Part shown: positions 18,647 to 26,379 of the stretch, piece by piece
Numbering within the stretch: position 1 is the stretch's first letter
How the letters are laid out: each line of letters starts with the position of its first letter
From: Lingula anatina
Taxonomy: Eukaryota; Brachiopoda; Lingulata; Lingulida; Lingulidae
Length of the DNA stretch: 26,379 bases
Assembly (NCBI RefSeq): GCF_001039355.2
Contig: NW_019775448.1
Coordinates: forward strand, 315,815-342,193
Direction: 5' to 3'
The notes under the pieces: model-generated
Database searches by the model: none
What the model saw: only the letters and a program-made list of their open reading frames with translations
Told to the model about the DNA's origin: nothing
Made by a program: the position numbers and the translations under genes

Positions 18647-20592
18647 AAATGGCCGGCCCACTTAAAAGCAATGCCACTAATCCCCTTATGGACTCTCTGC
18701 CTCCCACACATGCTGTCTTTGCAGAGTACAGCAATTAAATCTCGGATCAAAGTGGAGCTTACTAGTATTTAATAAATGGATCTGTTAGTGCCTGAATTAA
18801 TTTGTTCTGAAAGCGCCCACACAAAATAAATGACTTTGGGAAATTTTCAAACGTGTACAGTGTACCTAAAGGTATTTTTCCTAGAAACAGAAAACACTGC
18901 ATGACCCTCTGGTCTTTTCTTCTATTTATAAAGTAGAAGTAAATTGATTACTGCTCGTGGTTCAGGGAATAAAAACACACAGACAAGACAAAATCATTAA
19001 CATGCAATGACTTACACAAGGTGTTTGCTTCACATTCAAATCCTCACCAAATGCTCAACTCATTTATTCTACATAAGAAACTGACAAAAAATTCTTTACC
19101 ATATTTTGACAGTTATTCATTGATCAAACGTGAAAAAAATACACAAGACTACAACAAAAAATTTGCTTTAGTGACCATCTCCCAGCAGGGGCTGGGTTGA
19201 CATAACATGTCAAATAGTGAATATAAAATATATATGACAGGCCCAGCCTTACCAGCTGTGCCAAGTTATGGCAAAGGCGGTACAAACTGCCAAAATTCCT
19301 TACTTAATGCATTCCAAGTGAACAATACAACTTTCAACTTTCAGTTCTACAAAATACCTTGGGAGGTGAAGTGCAAACCTTGTGACTGGGACAGTTTTAT
19401 ATGCTGTAGACATCACCCTGTCTGATGATATTGAAACCCCTTTGTTTTTCTTAGAAATTAATGGTTGTCTGGTGACACAAGTGAGGTCACTTTTGAGTTA
19501 AAAATGGCCTTCTCTGAACACGTCTTAAAAGAAAACAGAACAGAACTTATAATGAGAGAGCCACAATATGTCATTCCTTTTTGCCTAAATAATTACAATA
19601 TTTTCAACTGTTTAAATTTTTCATTCAGACATATTTGTAAGAAAAAAATAAGATACTAAATCAAGGAGTATATATGATCAGTTCTTAAAACTTGTATATT
19701 GCATATTGACAATATCATATAAACTGACAGAAGTCAAAATGAAATAACAATTCTTGAAACAAGGCCAAGGCATACCAGTGATTAGATTACTAAAAATCCT
19801 GCTTTAAATTATTGATAAGATTCAGAGAAAGACTCTTCACAGAAAATAGGAACAAAATTTCTCCTCTGCACTTTTACTTTCATTCCTCAGCTAACACCAA
19901 ATTAAAAGAGAGATGATGCCAAACTTCAGCAGCATGTATGTTTTATAGCAGTCCTGACTTGCACTCTAAATCAACTACCCTTTGAGTACTCGTCAAAAAA
20001 GATACCTATTTTCAAGTTGACAAAGCCATGCTTCCCTTGTTGTGTTTTTATTAATCCTACTGTATCTCACTGTAAGCAAAAAATGTTTAAAAAAATAAAT
20101 CAATCAATCAAACATTACAATTAGAAACGCCATTTTACTTTTCATCAATCCAGTCAATAGCTTTCTCTTTCATCATGATCTCCTTTTTCAAATAGATTTC
20201 TTCCTATCTTCTCTCATCTCAAAACCTTATATTCCTTCTGCCACTTGCAGCTCTACCATTCTAAATGGACCCCTTCTAAATGACTCTATTATGACACTGC
20301 AGAAATCAACCCTGACATTTCCATTTTCTTTTTAAGTTTATCTTGACCCCCTTGCCCTACAAGGTCAGCAGTTATGGTACTTCAAGCATTTGGTTTGCAT
20401 TATAAGGATAATTGCTTTTGTGGTGAATGTAATGCATTTGAACTGTTTCTTAGTCCTTTTTTCAATAGTGGCATAAATATAATACTGTCTCTTTTAGCTC
20501 TATGGAATAGAATTACAGACACACAGTATTTCCATCAATATGCTCTACAACAAGATTTTTATTAATCAATATTATTATCATTATTTTCTATT

Positions 20593-20674
<82 letters not shown>
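20593..20674. repeat. Compound microsatellite (TG)n-(AG)n-(TG)n
   Basis: About 12 TG units, then about 15 AG units, then about 14 TG units run without interruption. The block order is symmetrical. Confidence 0.97.
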
Positions 20675-21443
20675 ATTGCTAATTGGATAGATTGTTTCTT
20701 TTATCCTAAATGCAAATGTGCTGTCAAAAGATGATTCAGGTACAGAAAATGTTTGTCTTTTGCCAATCTAAAAAGCTATATTAATAAAATTATTAGTACC
20801 ATTCCAAAACCCTTTAAAAAAGCCAGCCTGGGTCCAAAAATGTCCTCCAAATAACAATTCCACCTAATATCCAACTTGTTCTAGTCCTCTTGCCAAGAAA
20901 CAGGGGAAGTTTGTTCTCATTTTGCACCAATCTTTATTTGTTCTTGAGTTAAAAAGTCTGCTGCCAATACAAGTACAACCGATGCACTTGGGATTAACAA
21001 ACCAGAGCCCAATTATCCAGCGTTTTCTGAGGGGTGAAGCAACTGAGCCCATTCACTGCCCTTGATAAAAAAATACAAGCCTGGCACAAATCATTCAAGC
21101 TGAAACAGTGACATCAACTCAATGCAATATGAGAAGTGACAGATGAGTACATGTATCACATGGGCAATGTTATTTATTACACTGGTGTGCTTAGCTTACA
21201 TGTCTAAATATATATGCACACCCCCTGTGCAGGACTGACTTTTTTAAAGGACGTAAATCTAAGTTGCTATCAACTTGCTTGTCTGTAAAAAAAAATCTCT
21301 CAGTATTAAATTAAAGCATTCTATTCAATTATCTTTCACAGGGCATTTCCCTATAAATTATGATATTTCAAAGTTGGCCTAAACTTGCATCAATAAAAGG
21401 TACTTTCTTATCATTTTCTGAGTTAGTTTCTAACCTGTATGTC

Positions 21444-21445
<2 letters not shown>

Positions 21446-21520
<75 letters not shown>
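21446..21520. repeat. (GA)n microsatellite, about 37 units
   Basis: This is an uninterrupted GA array, the longest in the window. Confidence 0.97.
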
Positions 21521-21523
<3 letters not shown>

Positions 21524-21983
21524 TTCTTTTCAGCCGATGGTCCCCAGAACTCTCTTTCAAGCTGTAATATTATGATATAGTGAAAGAACTCCTTAAGAAA
21601 TCCTGATTTCATGTCGCCAGAACAAAAAATAACAGGCTCCATTGTTGCTGCTTCATATCAAATATTCCACATGAGAACTTAGGCCTCTTTATTCTTGCTA
21701 TCAAATTTCAGCCCATCTTCTATCATTTGCACTCCTTTTTTTACCTTCAGTCAACTGGAAATGCAGAAACAAACCAGCCAAGTGAAAACAACTGAATAAA
21801 CCAGCCATGTCTACAAGCTAGACAGACATCTGTATTACCCTGAGTCTCAAACCACAAGGGCTGACAACCAATGAACCTAATAGAAAGAAAAAGACATTAT
21901 AAGGCCAAATTCAGATTTAAACATCCTTCTAGCCAGATCGATCCAACTCTGCAGGAAATTCTCCCTAAATTGCATTCAGCTTA

Positions 21984-22093
21984 AATGTCTGACACACCTT
22001 CTTGAATAATTTTTTTAATAATAGGGGGTAATTAAATTTCATGTGTGTTTGGCTCAATTACCCCTAGCAGCTTTGGGAAGCATGTCAGACATT
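21984..22093. repeat. Imperfect inverted repeat of about 110 bp
   Basis: Outer arms AATGTCTGACA (21984-21994) and TGTCAGACATT (22083-22093) are exact complements. Inner arms GGGGTAATT (22025-22033) and AATTACCCC (22056-22064) are also exact. The spacing is nested, so the whole segment could fold into one hairpin with unequal bulges. Confidence 0.65.
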
Positions 22094-22610
22094 CAAGACG
22101 ATTACAGTGATGGCACTTATGCAGAATCTCACACAGAGTTGGATCCATCCATCTATGGTGAATTTATCTAAACGCTCCCTAATACACTATCAGTCTATGG
22201 GTTTTAGGGTGTTCTTTTACTTATACACCCAATATATTTTGTGGTTTCTGAACAGGATTCCCAAGTCTGGGGATGGTCCATGCAAGGGTTAGGTAAAGAA
22301 ATGAGACAAAAGATCAATGCAAATATTATATTCTCCACTGAAAGATGACAAGGGCATGTGTAGTTGAAGCAACTTTCTTACCAGTGTGCATAAATCCATG
22401 TCAATAAACAGGTTTGATGCATGCCTCTCAGCCTTAGAAGATAATGAGGTACATTAAATATATATTAATACTGCTTTTGCCATAAGTTTGTGTACACGTG
22501 TGAGAGATTTGCATAACACATATCTGTACATATACCCTGCACTTTAAGAAAATTTCAATGAACATTTTCATAATAAAAGTAAAGTTTGGTTTTTATATAT
22601 GCCACACTCT

Positions 22611-22900
22611 GTAATAATAATAATAATAATAATATATTTTACTTATCAGTACGGTTTGCAATAGCTGCCTAGTCATTTTTGGCCAAGATACAGACTGGGT
22701 GTGGACGCTCTTGCCCCCCTTGGGTGGATACAGCCTGGCTGCTGTATGAGAGGCTCAAAGCTAACAAACAAAAATATTTTCACTGCCAGAACAGGAACTT
22801 CACCTCTGCTTCAATCCCTAGGTGTTAAATGTGAAGCAAGGAGACATCAGGTACCATTTATGAAAGAGACAATCTGACCACTAGGCCATCTGTGGGGTAC
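22611..22900 (-). mobile_element. Possible tRNA-derived SINE with (ATT)n tail
   Basis: On the minus strand an A-box-like TGGCCTAGTGG (22888-22878) is followed about 70 bp later by a degraded B-box-like GGGATTGAAGC (22818-22808). The element could end in the trinucleotide tail at 22611-22635, seen as (TAA)n on +. Tail position and box order agree with a minus-strand SINE. The B box is poor and no target-site duplication was found, so this is tentative. Confidence 0.38.
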
Positions 22901-23661
22901 ATAATGATATACTAAGTACATCTGTACTACAGGGATGGAGTCCATTGTTATGATTGAACTCAAGTTGAAACTGAACAGAAATGACATTAAATGGAAAGAT
23001 CTACACAAACTGAACAGAGGCTTAATCTCATTACAAAATGTAGAGAACCTGAAATATCAATACACGAAGAGAATAAACACCAAAAAAGGACCCTGAAATG
23101 GACAACTACTTTGAACAAATATGATCAAAGCTTCATATATTTGAGAAATTATTTAAGTATAAGGAAAACATACCCAGAATCAAGCAAAGAACCATATGAT
23201 TACTGGTACCATTTGGTCTTGCAATCTTTTTAATCATTATGATGCAACATGCCATAAACAGTCAATGAATTTAAGAAACAAATGTAATATCTCAATTCTC
23301 AAAACAATGCACTAATATTACTGTTATTATCCAATATATTGTTTGCAACAATCAGACATAAGAACCAACTGTAGGGTATTTGTTGTCAACAATCAATGAA
23401 TCAGAAACTATGTTTTTGGAATTTATTTACCAAGTAATTGCCATAATTATAAATAATCTGTCACTGCTAGTGGGTAGCTGAGAGGAGTGCAAAGATTAAA
23501 GACAATAATATGGATCATTATTACAAACCTTCCTTCTCCAAAAGCTATAGTATTTTTTTATCTCCATTTTCAAAATGACTTCCTCTATTTTTCTAATTAA
23601 AAATATAAATTGAAAACTGATTGCATGACTGATTGTTTGTCTGTGTATGCGTGTGTGTATA

Positions 23662-23663
<2 letters not shown>

Positions 23664-23711
<48 letters not shown>
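23664..23711. repeat. (GA)n microsatellite
   Basis: About 24 GA units follow a short GT-rich stretch (23649-23663). Confidence 0.97.
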
Positions 23712-23714
<3 letters not shown>

Positions 23715-24758
23715 TATCTTTGCTTCATGTTCCAAACATGTCAAATCTGTTCTTTTGAGATCTAGGATTAAGTCATATTGCACTCAAATCAGGTCACACA
23801 TGACATCATCTTCAATGATCCTAATTTCTATGAATTAATTATACAGATACAGGTGAGATGACAAGAGAGTAAAAAAATCTCACTGAGAGAATTAATGCCC
23901 TATGATTCATAGGAGACATCAGTGTTTTATTCTTAATGGCAAACTGCAAATCATTTTAAGTGAGTCACAATGTGTACTGATTATATCACAAAACTAAATT
24001 TCTATGACAACTCGTCGTGTTACTGAACAGCTTTTGCAAACAAATACAATGAAACTAATCAAAAAAACTAAAAACATTTTGATCATGCAATCTACTAGAA
24101 TGCTACATCTTTATTTCTGAACTCTCAGCGAAGCTTCTGTAGCATACTAATGCAAGCACTTACTTGTCATAGGCAAAAGCACTGAAAGACTTTTTCTGAT
24201 AATCTGCCTTTCCAAAGTATTGCAAAGTCCCATTATTTTGCAATCCAGGAGACACCAAATTTATGACACGGTGGTCCACAACACACAATTTACACCATGA
24301 TTTAATACACAACCCTTTTAAAAGTCATGATGCACTACCATATCTCGTCCTTTCACTGATTCAATTTAAAATACTTAATGAGACATTAAATACAATTAAC
24401 TATACTCTGATATGGCAATGATGAGAGAACAACTGTTAACCTGTTATATAAATAGTATATATACATACCAGCTGAGTGCTAAGTGCCAGTAGCTTACTGG
24501 TCAGGGGGTGAACACACAAGCTGCTGTATTGATTAATTAATACTCTCTACAGCTGTTTCTAAACACGTCAGGGGCTGTTTTCCTATACTGCAATTGTGTA
24601 CAATGAAAATATTCAACAATAGGATAGAAGTAGGTTTTTGGGGGAGTAATGAGAAAGCAATAATACAGGCTACAATATGTAAGACTAGGAAGCCAGACAA
24701 GGACTGGATGATTCACAAGCAAATTGATGATGACTGTGGGAGAATTTTGAAAAGTCAC

Positions 24759-24761
<3 letters not shown>

Positions 24762-24810
<49 letters not shown>

Positions 24811-24842
24811 CATGTATGTGTGTCAGAGAGAGAGTGTGTGTG
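24762..24842. repeat. (GT)n microsatellite with short GA insert
   Basis: About 22 GT units (24762-24806) continue through a degraded part, a short AGAGAGAG block and a further TG run. Confidence 0.95.
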
Positions 24843-25287
24843 TATTAGTGGGAACATGCACATGATCATAAATATGTGATAATATTATATGTTTAAATTA
24901 GAAAATGGCAAATTATGAAATATGACGCTACAAAATAGAGCACTTGTATGAGAGCAACCATGCATATACACAGTATACATGTATGTATGTGCAATCTATC
25001 AGACATAGGGAGACTGCATGTCCAACTGATCATGACCACTTGAAATGCCAAAGGACCTGCAAGATATATTATATGATATCATAGGTCCTCTTACTGGCAA
25101 GGTTTGTGTGAAAACACAATACATAATACTAAATCACATGTAAACAAAGACTACTAGGAAATTATAAAATATTTTGTTCTGACCAGCACAGAAATGGGGG
25201 AACCTGCAGATTTCTTGTAGTGTAGGTCATATGGACCTTCAGCATCTCCACTGTTTTTTCCATGTCTTCAATATTCTGTATGTGGGT

Positions 25288-25292
<5 letters not shown>

Positions 25293-25340
<48 letters not shown>
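25293..25340. repeat. (AG)n microsatellite, 24 units
   Basis: This is an uninterrupted AG array in the right-hand non-coding part. Confidence 0.97.
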
Positions 25341-25343
<3 letters not shown>

Positions 25344-25954
25344 AACATACTAATACCTTTCTATCTATATACACCAGACAGATGTCTGTAAATACCGTGA
25401 AGTACATGCATAAATGTCACAACCCCAGCCTATACACATGTACTCAGTCATCAGACCCATCAGTAAGTACTAGTACTGTCACATGAAACATATATACCCT
25501 TTCAATGAAGCCCTCATACCATGCACCATTATCAGTTTCTAACTAAGCTTCCTCTATGTGATTATGATAAATCGTGTCATTGTCCTTCTCCCTGCGATAA
25601 AAACACAGTGTACCTGCCATGCATGCCGACATCAAATCCAGTTCAACATCATCAATAGCAACCTTACCTAGAATAATGATGTTAATCTATCTCCCACTGG
25701 CAGTCGCAGTGTTAGGCACTAAATCCTCCGCAGTTAGTGGTTCCCATCTTTGTAATACTGATCTAGACTACTCTTATATCAGCCTAATGTTACTTGCAGG
25801 AGTACTGTTGCCACATATGTACACGATGATGTTCACTTTAACATTTAGCTATAGCTACACCCGCATCCAATGTGAAAATCATTCAGTACAGGGTGGTTGA
25901 AAATTTCACAGCTGATGTTTATATGTGGTACAGTATACAGTGCAGTAGCATATA

Positions 25955-26125
25955 TACCCCGTTCACACTACGCTCACTTATCCGGATAAGTTGCGAATTA
26001 GGTCACAATTCGAATAAATGCAGTAGTGTGAACGCAAGAGGATTTTGAAAATGCGCATTTTCAAAATCCTGCAAGCGAGGTGGATTTCTAAGCGCGATCC
26101 GGATAACTTACCGGAATCGACACCT
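25955..26125. mobile_element. Fold-back / MITE-like element with nested palindromes
   Basis: Arms CGTTCACACTAC (25960-25971) and GTAGTGTGAACG (26023-26034) are exact complements. Between them lie a 16-bp palindrome ACTTATCCGGATAAGT (25976-25991) and a small CGAATT/AATTCG hairpin. Next to them is a 32-bp perfect palindrome at 26039-26070, then a TCCGG/CCGGA pair. No ORF is present. The real element ends are not clear. Confidence 0.6.
26039..26070. repeat. 32-bp perfect palindrome
   Basis: AGGATTTTGAAAATGC is followed directly by its exact reverse complement, centred on GC|GC at 26054/26055. Confidence 0.97.
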
Positions 26126-26229
26126 GTACAGATCTTACTGCGCATGTGTGCAGATAAGTGCGGGTATCTATGAACGCTGGTTTATTACTTTAGCGATTGC
26201 ACCAAACGTATTTGGCGGTCACCACTCAC

Positions 26230-26377
26230 TACAACATGAGGAAACAAACTTATTTTGCCACCTTATACTTCTCAAGAATGCTGGAATGTCTTTTGAGTTG
26301 CATTTGTCGTCACAATTTTTTGTTGATATTTTAAGATTTCCTGTGCGGCGCATGCGCGAGTGTTCAAAACAGGAAGT
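26230..26377 (-). promoter_or_regulatory. Candidate promoter and non-coding first exon (NRF1 and ETS sites)
   Basis: A perfect NRF1 palindrome GCGCATGCGC lies at 26348-26357 and an ETS site CAGGAAGT at 26370-26377, in CpG-richer sequence than the rest. Read on the minus strand, about 120 bp downstream there is a donor-like TGTA/GTGAGT (exon end at 26230). This could be the first exon joining the acceptor at 16648. The sites are symmetrical enough that the promoter could instead serve a gene to the right. Confidence 0.35.
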
Positions 26378-26379
26378 TA

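Larger units (their letters stand above)
16673..26229 (-). other. 9.6 kb without recognisable coding exons (probable long 5' intron or intergenic DNA)
   Basis: Both strands were read for exon-like ORFs. What is present is short, not protein-like, or translated microsatellite. Contents are the GA/TG arrays, a possible SINE, several hairpins, a G-rich quadruplex motif and a fold-back element near the right edge. The strong acceptor at 16648 and the promoter-like sequence at the right edge suggest that this is one long first intron of the minus-strand transcript, but that is inferred. Confidence 0.5.

Noticed and set aside
21360-21642. ORFs on both strands with Arg-Glu or Leu-Ser runs (also near 23496-23838, 24537-24869 and 25162-25486)
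   Set aside because: They are produced by GA or GT dinucleotide arrays, which have no stop codons; the flanks are not protein-like.
25619-25900. 93-residue + strand ORF with hydrophobic stretches
   Set aside because: No recognisable domain, no splice or promoter support, and composition as expected from random AT-rich sequence.

Overview
This is AT-rich animal nuclear DNA with short exons, GT-AG introns, many dinucleotide and trinucleotide microsatellites, and a single ambiguous base at 7997. The two recognisable proteins are typical bilaterian orthologues. The gene structure and microsatellite load fit an invertebrate, perhaps a lophotrochozoan such as a mollusc, but the sequence alone does not fix the species.

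Left part (1-12.9 kb, + strand): 21 coding exons of the E3 ubiquitin ligase COP1 (RFWD2) between 1335 and 10912. They run from the second residue of the RING motif through the coiled coil, a Ser-rich linker and the complete WD40 propeller to the natural stop. The first coding exon is not in the window. Every exon junction keeps the reading frame. The first 1.3 kb is therefore read as intron 1, and it carries an inverted repeat with ETS and CRE sites.

Middle (13.0-16.65 kb, - strand): three coding exons of RABEPK (Rab9 effector p40, six kelch repeats; 416 residues predicted) converge tail to tail on COP1. The two putative poly(A) signals are only about 110 bp apart. Directly upstream of RABEPK on the same strand is an 85-residue ORF that I do not recognise. 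It has an in-frame stop just before its ATG, a strong splice acceptor 27 bp upstream of the ATG, and a CaaX-like C-terminus (CTIL). It may be a separate small gene, a dicistronic partner, or a long upstream ORF of RABEPK.

Right part (16.65-26.38 kb): no convincing coding exon. This stretch is best read as a long first intron, or as intergenic DNA, upstream of the minus-strand gene or genes. It holds (GA)n/(TG)n arrays, a possible tRNA-derived SINE with a (TAA)n tail, several hairpins, a G-quadruplex motif, and near the right edge a fold-back element with a 32-bp perfect palindrome. The last 150 bp carry an NRF1 palindrome and an ETS site, which would suit a housekeeping promoter.

The genes share no obvious pathway: COP1 acts in ubiquitin-dependent protein turnover, RABEPK in endosome-to-Golgi traffic. 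The most interesting item is the unexplained small CaaX-ending ORF packed against RABEPK. Next are a triple tandem splice acceptor in RABEPK and the cluster of palindromic elements.
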